Shown: piece by piece, positions 36,312-44,704 of the stretch
Layout: each line of letters begins with the position of its first letter
How positions within the stretch are numbered: position 1 is the first letter of the stretch
Assembly: GCF_018449775.1 (NCBI RefSeq)
Contig: NZ_JAAVVB010000001.1
Location: 744,001-808,000, forward strand
Direction: 5' to 3'
DNA: 64,000 nt
Origin: Mucilaginibacter sp. dw_454
GTDB taxonomy: Bacteria > Bacteroidota > Bacteroidia > Sphingobacteriales > Sphingobacteriaceae
The notes under the pieces: model-generated
What the model saw: the letters and a program-made list of their open reading frames with translations, nothing else
What the model was told of the DNA's origin: nothing
The model's database searches: none
Translations under genes and position numbers: made by a program

Positions 36312-38882
36312 ATGAAACTTATAATCCATATGAGAAAACTTCTACTCATCATTCTCTTAATTTCTACGTCTGCGGCATTTGCGCAGAATACCCTAACAGG
36401 TGTGGTTAAAGACAGCAAAGGTGCTGTTGTACCACATGCTTCTGTAATCATAAGAGGTACTAACACCGGCGTAAGCGCAGACGAAAACGGTCAATTTACT
36501 TTAAAACCTACTGTAGATGCGCCGTTTTATATCAGAATTAGCTCTGTTGGTTTTAAACCGCAGGATTTCCAAATATTGAGCGTTCAAAGCACTACTGTCG
36601 AGTTTACCCTGGTAGGCGATGATCAGTTACAAGAAATTGTAGTAGTATCAAGAAGACGCCAGGAGCTTTTGCAAGATGTACCTATCCCCATTTCAGTAAT
36701 TGGTGGTGCGCAGATTGATAAAGCAGGTGCGTTTAACGTTAACCGTGTGAAAGAGCTAGTACCGTCTTTGCAGTTATATACTTCTAACCCACGTAATACA
36801 GGTATCAACATTCGTGGTATTGGTTCACCATTTGGTTTAACTAATGACGGTTTAGATCCGGGCGTTGGTTTTTATGTAGACGGTGTGTACTATGCGCGCC
36901 CTGCTGCTGCAACGCTTGATTTTATCGACGTTGATAATATAGAAGTATTACGCGGCCCTCAAGGAACCTTGTTTGGTAAAAACACTGCTGCCGGTGCTAT
37001 TAACATTACCACCCGTAAAGCCAGCTTTACACCGGGTATCTCATTAGAAAGTAGCTTTGGTAACTATGGCTACGTGCAAACAAAAGCATCGGTTACAGGC
37101 CCTTTAAACAAAGAGTTTGCATTACGCCTGTCTTTCTCAGGTACACAACGCGATGGTTTGATACAAAATGTTAAAACACAGGTGCCATTGAATGATATCA
37201 ATAATTTAGGTGGCCGTGCGCAGGTGCTTTTCCAACCGTCTGACAAAGCTACTATTACTTTAACAGGCGATTTGTCGAATCAAAATCCGAATGGCTATGC
37301 GCAGGTAGTTGCAGGTGTTGCACCAACATTGCGAGCAGGCTATCGTCAGTTCAACTCAATTATTGCTGATTTAGGTTATAAACTACCTACAACAAATCCG
37401 TTTTCGCGTATTGTAGACCAGGATGCTCCATGGAGATCTGGTAACAAATTAGGTGGTGTAGCCTTAAATGGTGATTTTAAAATAGGAGGTGGTACATTAA
37501 CTACCACTACTGCATGGCGCTTTTGGGATTGGAACCCATCTAATGACCGCGACTTTACCGGCTTACCGGTGTTAACCAAATCTCAAAATCCATCAACACA
37601 ACACCAGGAGTCTGAAGAGATTCGTTATGCCGGCGATTTAACTGATCATTTGAGCGGCGTAATTGGTTTATATTATCTGGATCAAAAAGTCACTACCACG
37701 GGTAGAGAAGAAGCCGGTTCGGCAGAATGGCGCTTTGCACAAAGCACTACTAATACTGCGCAATGGAAAACACCAGGTCTGTTTGAAGGTTACGGCATAT
37801 CAACCAATTCTTGGATCAAATCTCAAACTGCTGCCGTATTTGGTAACTTAGACTGGAAAATTGGCGATGCTTTCCATATTGACCCGGGAGTTCGTATCAA
37901 CTACGATAAAAAAGACGTTTACTATAACAGGGTAGCAAATGGCGGTATTACTATAACCGACCCTACGCTTCTTGGTTTCAGAAACGCTTTGTACAGCAGC
38001 CAGTTCTATACTACTAACTTTGACGAGAAGAACTTTACCTACCAGGTAACGGCTTCTTATCGTCCAAATAAAACCATTAATGCGTTTGCTACTTATTCAA
38101 CCAGCTACAAACCATCAGGTGTTAACGTAGGCGGCTTGCCGGTTATTAATAATGCACCTGCACTTGATCTGGCGGTAATTAAACCGGAAAAAACGCAACA
38201 CTATGAATTTGGCGCTAAAACCAATCCGGCTGACAACTTTACTTTAAACATCACGTTCCATAACTCTGATATTAAAGATTACCAGACTAACGTTCAAACA
38301 CCAGATCCGGGTGTGAACCGTGGTTATTTAGCTACTGCCGAGAAGGTCAACGTAAAAGGCGTAGAGTTAGACGCAAATTACCAGGCCAACAGAAACTTTG
38401 CGTTCTATGCTTCTGGTGCTTATACCGATGCTAAATACGTTAAGTTTACCAACGCACCGCTTCCTTTAGAGCAAACAGGCTTAACCGTAAACGGTACAGC
38501 TGTTTACTATGAAGATATTTCTGGCACACAGCTTCCTGGGGTTTCAAAATGGACAACTTCGGCAGGTGGTGAGTATTCTACCGATGCGAAATTCATCAGC
38601 GACGACTCTAAATTCTTTGTTGGTTTAGATGACTATTTCCGTACCCGTTTCTCTTCAAGCCCGACACCTTCAAAATATTTGAACATTGCCGGTTACACTT
38701 TGGTTAATGCCCGTTTAGGCTTCAGAGCCGCCCATGGTATCTCTGCTTACATATGGGGTCGTAACATATTCAACCAAAACTACTACGAGCAATTATTACC
38801 TGCTACAGGTAACGCCGGCCAATACGCAGGTGTACTTGGCGATCAAAGAACATATGGTATCACCTTACGCTACGTATTATAG
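36312..38882 (+). CDS. TonB-dependent outer membrane receptor
   Basis: An 856-residue receptor from the ATG at 36312 (36330 is an equally possible start). After the signal peptide (MRKLLLIILLISTSAAFAQ) comes a CarboxypepD_reg-like beta domain (TLTGVVKDSKGAVVPHASVI), then the plug (QEIVVVSRRRQELLQDVPIP, IRGIGSPFGL, VEVLRGPQGTLFGKNTAAGA type), then a 22-strand barrel ending in an aromatic strand (RTYGITLRYVL). No SusD partner follows, so it is not a classic starch-utilisation pair. The plug resembles siderophore or small-molecule receptors. Ligand unknown. It is monocistronic with its own terminator. Confidence 0.92.
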   Translation: MKLIIHMRKLLLIILLISTSAAFAQNTLTGVVKDSKGAVVPHASVIIRGTNTGVSADENGQFTLKPTVDAPFYIRISSVGFKPQDFQILSVQSTTVEFTLVGDDQLQEIVVVSRRRQELLQDVPIPISVIGGAQIDKAGAFNVNRVKELVPSLQLYTSNPRNTGINIRGIGSPFGLTNDGLDPGVGFYVDGVYYARPAAATLDFIDVDNIEVLRGPQGTLFGKNTAAGAINITTRKASFTPGISLESSFGNYGYVQTKASVTGPLNKEFALRLSFSGTQRDGLIQNVKTQVPLNDINNLGGRAQVLFQPSDKATITLTGDLSNQNPNGYAQVVAGVAPTLRAGYRQFNSIIADLGYKLPTTNPFSRIVDQDAPWRSGNKLGGVALNGDFKIGGGTLTTTTAWRFWDWNPSNDRDFTGLPVLTKSQNPSTQHQESEEIRYAGDLTDHLSGVIGLYYLDQKVTTTGREEAGSAEWRFAQSTTNTAQWKTPGLFEGYGISTNSWIKSQTAAVFGNLDWKIGDAFHIDPGVRINYDKKDVYYNRVANGGITITDPTLLGFRNALYSSQFYTTNFDEKNFTYQVTASYRPNKTINAFATYSTSYKPSGVNVGGLPVINNAPALDLAVIKPEKTQHYEFGAKTNPADNFTLNITFHNSDIKDYQTNVQTPDPGVNRGYLATAEKVNVKGVELDANYQANRNFAFYASGAYTDAKYVKFTNAPLPLEQTGLTVNGTAVYYEDISGTQLPGVSKWTTSAGGEYSTDAKFISDDSKFFVGLDDYFRTRFSSSPTPSKYLNIAGYTLVNARLGFRAAHGISAYIWGRNIFNQNYYEQLLPATGNAGQYAGVLGDQRTYGITLRYVL

Positions 38883-38925
38883 TAGCTAAGCAAAAGAACT
38901 TTTCTTTTACGTAGGTTAAATGTTA

Positions 38926-38959
38926 AGCGGGTCCGGATTTAATTCCGGCCCGCTTTTTT
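38926..38959 (+). terminator. terminator of the TonB-dependent receptor gene
   Basis: Stem AGCGGGTCCGGA (38926-38937) with TTCCGGCCCGCT (38943-38954), one bulge, followed by a T-run. Confidence 0.8.
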
Positions 38960-39080
38960 GCTGATTGAATACTGGTTTATTTTATGCTAATAATGGCGTT
39001 GCCTGCGGCCGGGCTTTTCATTCATACGCCTGCGAGGCATTAGGCGCATGGCCGGTATCCATTTCAATCCCTAACGCGGG

Positions 39081-39299
39081 GACTCACCCAGTCTTTGCTT
39101 CGCTCGACCACCCTCTCTTCCGCAAGCGGAAAGAGGGTTATAAAAGATATTGTCATTGCGAGGAGGAACGACGAAGCAATCGCACGCGTTTAAGCCGTCC
39201 TCCTTGCGATTGCCACGCTACGCTCGCAATGACAAGAATTTTTCACCCTCTTTCCGCCAACGGTGAAGAGAGGGTCGCGCAGCGTAGTCGGGGTGAGTC
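39081..39299. repeat. outer palindromic pair (GACTCACCC family) interrupted by another element
   Basis: Left arm 39081-39138 begins GACTCACCCAGTCTTTGCTT. The right arm 39244-39299 ends GTCGGGGTGAGTC and is its reverse complement with scattered differences. Each arm ends in its own hairpin (CCCTCTCTTCCGC...GCGGAAAGAGGG). The two arms are separated by the GTCATTGCGAG element. Confidence 0.75.
39150..39235. repeat. palindromic repeat, GTCATTGCGAG family, second copy inside the outer pair
   Basis: An 86-bp inverted pair from TTGTCATTGCGAGGAGGAAC to CGCTCGCAATGACAA. The GAGGAACGA-type arm is on the left, so it is inverted relative to the copy at 23902-23989. Confidence 0.8.
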
Positions 39300-39375
39300 C
39301 ACCGCTGTACCCATCAAAAACAGGTACACAGCTTGTTGGTGACAATACCAGCAAGGGCATCAACAGATTTTGCCG

Positions 39376-39939
39376 TTATCTATTTAACCTCCGGAAGTTA
39401 AATGCATAAGCTATTTTGAAACTGGCAATGGCTGTTGTTCCGTTGCCGGTTTGAGGAGGGATGTCGATAATGGTAGTGTTTAAGGTAAATTCAAGCGTGC
39501 TGTGATTATCTAGATTAAGATTATATCCAACAGCTCCCGCGCCGCCCAAACCGGCATTAGCGAGATCTTCATTGCCGCCGGCTGCGAACAAAACAGGCCC
39601 TGCCTTTGCAAAAAAGTCCTGGTAGAAATAATATTTGACCGATGCGCTCAAATAGAACAAATCAATGCTGCTTTTTCTGGTATAGCTGCCTGAGATCTCG
39701 TTTTTCGAGCGGTCAATCCCCAAATGGTCATAACCCAATGCGGGTACTATCGCTAATTTATCCGAGATGGCAATAGTGCCCTGAAATATAAATCCACGGC
39801 CAAACTCATAATCGCCGGAGTATGGCTTGTTGATACTATAACCAAAACTTACGTTACTTCGCGCCTGGCCGTAGCTATTGCTTACGCCGCTAACAATAAC
39901 CAACACAAAGCCGGCAATTTTTAAGAGAGACATTTTCAT
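39376..39939 (-). CDS. small outer membrane beta-barrel protein
   Basis: A 187-residue exported protein. The signal peptide MKMSLLKIAGFVLVIVSGV has a cleavage site near YGQ. Antiparallel amphipathic strands follow (ISDKLAIVPALGYDHLG, SIDLFYLSASVKYYFY, TIIDIPPQ) with a final aromatic strand FKIAYAFNFRRLNR. This matches the OmpX/PorT-like family of eight-stranded barrels. No function can be assigned. ATGs at 39939 and 39933 are both usable. Repeats lie on both sides. Confidence 0.72.
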   Translation of the reverse strand: MKMSLLKIAGFVLVIVSGVSNSYGQARSNVSFGYSINKPYSGDYEFGRGFIFQGTIAISDKLAIVPALGYDHLGIDRSKNEISGSYTRKSSIDLFYLSASVKYYFYQDFFAKAGPVLFAAGGNEDLANAGLGGAGAVGYNLNLDNHSTLEFTLNTTIIDIPPQTGNGTTAIASFKIAYAFNFRRLNR

Positions 39940-40042
39940 ATACGCAGATAGATATTCAAATATCAGGAAAAGTGTCTTTTTAATTTAATTTATTCGATAT
40001 TAAATATTAACCGTTTGATAAAGGTTAATTTTATGATGATAA

Positions 40043-40089
40043 TGTCAGCGAGCCGGAGATTGCCACGCTCGTTCCTCGCTCGCAATGAC
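40043..40089. repeat. reduced copy of the GTCATTGCGAG palindrome
   Basis: The right arm GATTGCCACGCTCGTTCCTC... to GCAATGAC (40058-40089) is intact. The left arm is reduced to TGTCAGCGAGCCGG (40043-40056). It looks like an internal-deletion derivative of the 88-bp element. Confidence 0.65.
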
Positions 40090-40111
40090 GTGGAGTACAT
40101 AGTGTATAAAC

Positions 40112-40150
40112 AAAAAAAGGCCCGGAATAAATCCCCGGGCCTTAAAAAAA
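40112..40150 (-). terminator. terminator of the sulfate assimilation operon
   Basis: Stem AAGGCCCGG (40117-40125) / CCGGGCCTT (40135-40143). On the minus strand it is followed by a T-run complementary to AAAAAAA (40112-40118). It closes the operon 18 nt after the cysN stop. Confidence 0.85.
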
Positions 40151-40167
40151 TATATGTATTTGATTGG

Positions 40168-41418
40168 TTAGTCTGCTACGTTGCGAAACATCACGGCACC
40201 AACGGTAACGTTGGTACGGCTGTCAATAATGATGGCGCCACCGTTGGCTTTGTTTTCTTCGTAAGGATCAAAGGCTATTGGGTCGGCAGTCTTGATGATG
40301 ATCCGGCCTATGTCGTTTAGTTTAAAATCTTCAGCACTCTCTTTTTCAAGGGTATTAATATTCACCTTGTAAAGCGTCTCCTGGATCTTGCAGCGCGTTA
40401 CCTTGCTATTATGTTGTATAAAGTAGGTATGCGTGGTATCCAAAGCGCGGGTATCCATCCAGCATAGATCGGCCTCAATAAGCTGCGAAACCAACGGCTG
40501 GTAATTGCTGTTAACCAGTATATCGCCGCGGCTTATGTCAATCTCGTCCGCCAGGTGCATCGTGATAGACATACCTGCAGTAGCCTCTTCCGGCTCATTT
40601 TCAAACACCTCAATCTTGCTGATAGTCGATGTAAAGCCGGATGGCAATACGGTCACTTTATCATTTACCTTGAATGATCCGCTTGAAACGCGACCTGCAT
40701 AACCACGATAATCATGCAATTCGTCTGTCTGCGGGCGTACCACCCATTGCACCGGGAAACGTGCGTGTTCTGTGCTGGTGTCAACGGCTAGTTCAACCGT
40801 TTCCAGGAAGTGCAGCAGGCTCTCGCCGCTGTACCAAGGCATATTGGTTGAATTGTTTACAATGTTGTCGCCTTTAAGTGCGCTTACAGGCAAATAATGC
40901 ACGTTCTTTAAACCTACCTTGCCGGCTAGTACTTTGTAGTCGGCTACTATTTTGTTGTAGGTTTCTTCGCTATAGTCTACCATGTCCATTTTGTTAATGG
41001 CTAACACTACCTGCTGAATCCCCAGTAAAGACACCAGGAAAGAGTGACGTATAGTTTGCTCAATAACACCTTTACGCGCATCAACCAAAATTATGGCCAG
41101 GTTAGCGTTCGAGGCGCCGGTTACCATGTTACGGGTATACTGGATATGCCCCGGGGTATCGGCTATGATGAACTTGCGTTTATCAGTCTGAAAATACTTG
41201 TAAGCAACATCGATAGTGATACCTTGCTCGCGCTCAGCTTTAAGGCCGTCGGTTAAAATGGCAAGATCAATGGTGCCGTCGTCGTTTTTACGGTTTGACG
41301 CCTGTAATGCCTCTAATTGGTCAAGCAGGATAGAATCGCTATCGTACAATAAACGACCAATCAACGTGCTCTTACCGTCGTCGACACTGCCTGCGGTTAA
41401 AAATTTTAATATATCCAT
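40168..41418 (-). CDS. cysN: sulfate adenylyltransferase subunit 1 (GTPase)
   Basis: A 416-residue EF-Tu-like GTPase that drives ATP sulfurylase. G-motifs are GSVDDGKSTLIGRLLYD (G1), DTPGHIQYTRNM (G3) and AINKMDMVDY (G4), followed by two beta-barrel domains. It is a stand-alone CysN: no APS kinase (CysC) domain is attached, and none is encoded nearby. It lies 86 nt downstream of cysD. With CysD it forms APS from sulfate and ATP. Confidence 0.96.
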   Translation of the reverse strand: MDILKFLTAGSVDDGKSTLIGRLLYDSDSILLDQLEALQASNRKNDDGTIDLAILTDGLKAEREQGITIDVAYKYFQTDKRKFIIADTPGHIQYTRNMVTGASNANLAIILVDARKGVIEQTIRHSFLVSLLGIQQVVLAINKMDMVDYSEETYNKIVADYKVLAGKVGLKNVHYLPVSALKGDNIVNNSTNMPWYSGESLLHFLETVELAVDTSTEHARFPVQWVVRPQTDELHDYRGYAGRVSSGSFKVNDKVTVLPSGFTSTISKIEVFENEPEEATAGMSITMHLADEIDISRGDILVNSNYQPLVSQLIEADLCWMDTRALDTTHTYFIQHNSKVTRCKIQETLYKVNINTLEKESAEDFKLNDIGRIIIKTADPIAFDPYEENKANGGAIIIDSRTNVTVGAVMFRNVAD

Positions 41419-41504
41419 GAACTCTCTCGACGCCGCTTGCGCGACGTCATACTATTATTTGGTTGGTTTGTTACAGTATTAATTGCCCTAGAAGGGCAGG
41501 AGGC

Positions 41505-42413
41505 CTAAAAATAACCGCCCTTTTTGCGATCTTCCATCGCAGCTTCCGAAACTTTGTCGTCCATACGGGCGCCGCGTTCGCTTATTTTAGAAGCGCTTAT
41601 TTCGTCAATGATATCATCAATCAAAAATGCGTCAGATGCTACGGCTGCGGTGCAAGTCATGTCGCCTACGGTGCGGAAACGCACAGTGCGACGCTCAATC
41701 ACATCATCAGCATCCATATTCAATACCTCGTTGGCTGCCATTAACTGACCGTTACGGATAATGGTATCGCGCTCATGCGCAAAATAGATTGATGGTAGCT
41801 CTATATTTTCTCTGCGGATGTAATTCCAAACGTCTAACTCGGTCCAGTTACTTATAGGGAACACACGAACGTTTTCGCCTTTATGGATTTTGCCATTATA
41901 GACATCCCAAAGTTCAGGACGCTGGCGTTTTGGATCCCATTGGCCAAACTCATCGCGTACTGAAAAAATACGTTCTTTAGCACGGGCCTTTTCCTCATCG
42001 CGACGGGCGCCGCCTATACAAGCATCAAACTTATGTTCGGCAATAGTATCTAACAACGTAACAGTTTGCAAAGCATTACGGCTTGCATTCTTGCCTTTTT
42101 GCTCTACAACTTTACCTTGATCAATAGAATCCTGCACGTTGCCCACAATCAGCCTTTCGCCTAAGCGTTTAACCATGGCATCGCGGTATTCGATAGTCTC
42201 AACAAAATTGTGGCCGGTATCAATATGTACCAGCGGAAAAGGAAATTTACCCGGACGGAAAGCTTTCTCAGCCAAACGTACTAAAGTGATCGAATCTTTT
42301 CCTCCTGAAAATAATAGCGCAGGGCGCTCAAACTGGCCGGCTACTTCGCGCAGAATGTGTATTGCTTCTGCTTCAAGTTGGTCTAAATAGTCCAGCTGAT
42401 TATGTTTACTCAT
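41505..42413 (-). CDS. cysD: sulfate adenylyltransferase subunit 2
   Basis: A 302-residue catalytic ATP sulfurylase subunit of the PP-loop superfamily. It shows LLFSGGKDSITLVRLAEKAF, HIDTGHNFVETIEYRD, CIGGARRDEEKARAKERIFS and a C-terminal MEDRKKGGYF. It activates sulfate to APS with the CysN GTPase. It sits between cysH (51 nt upstream) and cysN, all on the minus strand. Confidence 0.97.
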   Translation of the reverse strand: MSKHNQLDYLDQLEAEAIHILREVAGQFERPALLFSGGKDSITLVRLAEKAFRPGKFPFPLVHIDTGHNFVETIEYRDAMVKRLGERLIVGNVQDSIDQGKVVEQKGKNASRNALQTVTLLDTIAEHKFDACIGGARRDEEKARAKERIFSVRDEFGQWDPKRQRPELWDVYNGKIHKGENVRVFPISNWTELDVWNYIRRENIELPSIYFAHERDTIIRNGQLMAANEVLNMDADDVIERRTVRFRTVGDMTCTAAVASDAFLIDDIIDEISASKISERGARMDDKVSEAAMEDRKKGGYF

Positions 42414-42464
42414 GTTGGTTGGTTACAGTTATTACATAAGCGTTTACAGTCGCTTATACAATAA

Positions 42465-43181
42465 TTACTTATTATCAATTATTAACTCGTGCAGTCCGCA
42501 TTCTTTTTTGGATTGGTCTTCCCACCACCAGCGTCCTGCTCTAAAATCTTCGCCCTCTTGTATCGCTCTTGTGCATGGTTGGCACCCAATACTTGGGAAA
42601 CCGCGGTCATGCAGTGTATTGTAAGGTATGTTATATTGTTTGATGTATGCTTTTACATCGGCTAAAGTCCAGTCAAAAACAGGGTGGAACTTTACCAGGT
42701 TATGTGGCTCGTCCCATTCTACATTATGCATGTCGTGACGGTTAACAGACTGCTCGGCACGGATACCGGTAATCCAAACTTTATTGCCCGCAAGCGCCCG
42801 GTTTAAAGGTTCAACTTTACGGATACCACAGCACTCTTTACGATTCTCTACCGATTCATAAAAACTGCTTGGGCCTTTCTCATTCAGCATTTTCTCAACA
42901 GCTTCATGCTGCGGATAGTAAGCAAAAATAGTCTTGCCATAGATTTCCATGGTGCGGTTCCACACATAATAGGTCTCCGGGAAAATACGGCCAGTTTCCA
43001 AAGTGAATACTTTGATAGGCAGGTTATTGGCGAAGATCATGTGCGTTATAGCCTGATCTTCCCAGCCGAAGCTGCTCGAAAAAACAACTTGCCCCGGAAA
43101 CTCATCGGCTAATTTAGTTAACGCAGCAATAGGATCAAGACCTGCTGTTAACTGTTTGATATTTTCTGCCTGGGTGCTCAT
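42465..43181 (-). CDS. cysH: assimilatory APS-reductase type CysH
   Basis: A 238-residue reductase that makes sulfite from activated sulfate. PP-loop-like SSSFGWEDQAITHM (35-48). It has the two cysteine pairs Cys117-Cys118 and Cys200-x-x-Cys203, which ligate a [4Fe-4S] cluster in APS reductases, and the catalytic Cys228 in KKECGLH. PAPS reductases lack the first four, so APS is the likely substrate, consistent with no cysC gene here. Its ATG shares one base with the stop of the TSUP fusion gene. Electrons come from thioredoxin. Confidence 0.94.
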   Translation of the reverse strand: MSTQAENIKQLTAGLDPIAALTKLADEFPGQVVFSSSFGWEDQAITHMIFANNLPIKVFTLETGRIFPETYYVWNRTMEIYGKTIFAYYPQHEAVEKMLNEKGPSSFYESVENRKECCGIRKVEPLNRALAGNKVWITGIRAEQSVNRHDMHNVEWDEPHNLVKFHPVFDWTLADVKAYIKQYNIPYNTLHDRGFPSIGCQPCTRAIQEGEDFRAGRWWWEDQSKKECGLHELIIDNK

Positions 43182-44692
43182 TATATAATCTTCATTGCAA
43201 AGGTAACAATGCTTTTTAAACTTATCAGAACAACTATAACCGCTACCGATATCATAATAGCTTTAGTTGAAATTTTGTTAGAGATCTTAGCTGCTATAGG
43301 CGACGCCAAAGCGCTACCAAATACTAATCCGGCTACTGCTTCCCAATGTTTGCCGTTTAGCATGGTGATGAACGTAAGCGAGCTCATTAAAGCGATAAAA
43401 AATCGCGATAGCTTAACAGTACCTAATGAGAAACGTGCATTACGGCCACCGGCTATCAGCGCTGATAATACAATAGAGCCCCAGCCACCACCGCCAACCG
43501 CGTCAATAAATCCGCCGCCAAAACCTAATAACCTTATTCGCTTGATTTTCTTTGGGCGTTCTGTTCTTTTACGTTTTAGATTAATCGCTTTAAAGAAAAT
43601 TACCACACCCAAAATAAGCGTGTATAGCGACACAAATGGTTTCGAATAAGCACTGTAATGTTCAAGTGATGATAATATATAGGCACCGCTTACCGCACCT
43701 ATGATACCGGGTACAAGTAACAGCCAAAACAACTTCCAGTTAATGTTGCCCATGCGGTAATGCATCCAACCGGCAATGCCGTTGCTCATAATCTCTGACA
43801 AATGCACACCCATACTTGCTGAAGCGGGAGGGATGCCCATTGATAATGAAAATGTGGTTGAAGTAACACCGTAGGACATACCAATAGCGCCGTCAATCAA
43901 CCCAAATACAAAGCCAGCGGCTAAGAAATAATAAAATATAGGGTTGATATGCTGAACGTAAGTTTTAAACGCAGGCTCGTTGAACCATAATGCTGTGCCT
44001 GCTACAGCAATGGCAAACACCAGCGATAGCCAGATTAACCACTTCAAGTTCTTTGGTTTGTTTTGCCGTTCAACCAGTACAGACGTTGCTTTATTTAGCT
44101 TTTTTACTTTATCGGTAAAATCACCCGATAGCGTTTCGCGTAGCTGACTCATATGCTTTAACGAGTCGTCCAATTCCTGAGGGATGCTTTCGTCCAATAC
44201 TTCGCGTAAGCGTTTAGCTATAGTAGGCGATTTACCATTGGTCGAGATACCGATTTTTAGGTCGCCTTTTTGGACGATAGAACCCAGGTAAAAATCGCAT
44301 AAGTCAGGTTTGTCTGCTACGTTGATTAACAGTTTACGCTGATGCGCAGAATCGCGGATATAGGCGTTTAGTATAGAATCATCCGTAGCGGCAATAACCA
44401 GGTCCGCAGTGTCCAGATCATCATCACTGAAAGCTTTTTCAATAATTTTTATAGCAGGATAAGTTGCTGATAGGTCATAAACGCCTTGAATTACAGATTT
44501 GGCAATAATGGTTACGCGCGCTTGCTGGCTATTATGTAAAATAGCGTTCAGCTTTTCCAGGCCAACATTGCCGGCACCGATCAGTACGGTATGCAACTTA
44601 TTCAATTTTAAAAAAACCGGGAACAACTGGTTGCCGCTGTTTTTCTCGTCCTGCACTGTAATCGTTTCGTTATTTTCTGATAGCAACGCCAT
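43181..44692 (-). CDS. fusion of siroheme synthase (precorrin-2 dehydrogenase) domain and TSUP sulfite/anion transporter
   Basis: A 503-residue two-part protein. Residues about 20-215 are a CysG-N/Met8-like domain: FLKLNKLHTVLIGAGNVGLEK (NAD motif, given in part), then VIAATDDSILN and KIGISTNGKSPTIAKRLREVL. That domain oxidises precorrin-2 and inserts iron to make siroheme. From about 220 there are roughly 8-9 TM helices of the TauE/SafE family (GLIDGAIGMSYGVTSTTFSL, LGFGGGFIDAVGGGGWGSIV). Siroheme is the cofactor of the sulfite reductase encoded 12 nt upstream, and the transporter half probably moves sulfate or sulfite. Confidence 0.92.
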   Translation of the reverse strand: MALLSENNETITVQDEKNSGNQLFPVFLKLNKLHTVLIGAGNVGLEKLNAILHNSQQARVTIIAKSVIQGVYDLSATYPAIKIIEKAFSDDDLDTADLVIAATDDSILNAYIRDSAHQRKLLINVADKPDLCDFYLGSIVQKGDLKIGISTNGKSPTIAKRLREVLDESIPQELDDSLKHMSQLRETLSGDFTDKVKKLNKATSVLVERQNKPKNLKWLIWLSLVFAIAVAGTALWFNEPAFKTYVQHINPIFYYFLAAGFVFGLIDGAIGMSYGVTSTTFSLSMGIPPASASMGVHLSEIMSNGIAGWMHYRMGNINWKLFWLLLVPGIIGAVSGAYILSSLEHYSAYSKPFVSLYTLILGVVIFFKAINLKRKRTERPKKIKRIRLLGFGGGFIDAVGGGGWGSIVLSALIAGGRNARFSLGTVKLSRFFIALMSSLTFITMLNGKHWEAVAGLVFGSALASPIAAKISNKISTKAIMISVAVIVVLISLKSIVTFAMKII

Positions 44693-44704
44693 ATAAATGA
44701 TTTA

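Larger units (their letters stand above)
38960..39375. other. gene-free region made largely of nested palindromic repeats
   Basis: About 415 bases between the receptor terminator and the stop of the next (minus-strand) gene. It is dominated by two inverted-repeat families, one inside the other (39081-39299 and 39150-39235). A 125-codon frame across the repeats is not a real gene. Confidence 0.6.

Noticed and set aside
38965-39342. 125-codon frame across the repeat block
   Set aside because: Made of repeat DNA; the peptide reflects palindromes, not a protein.
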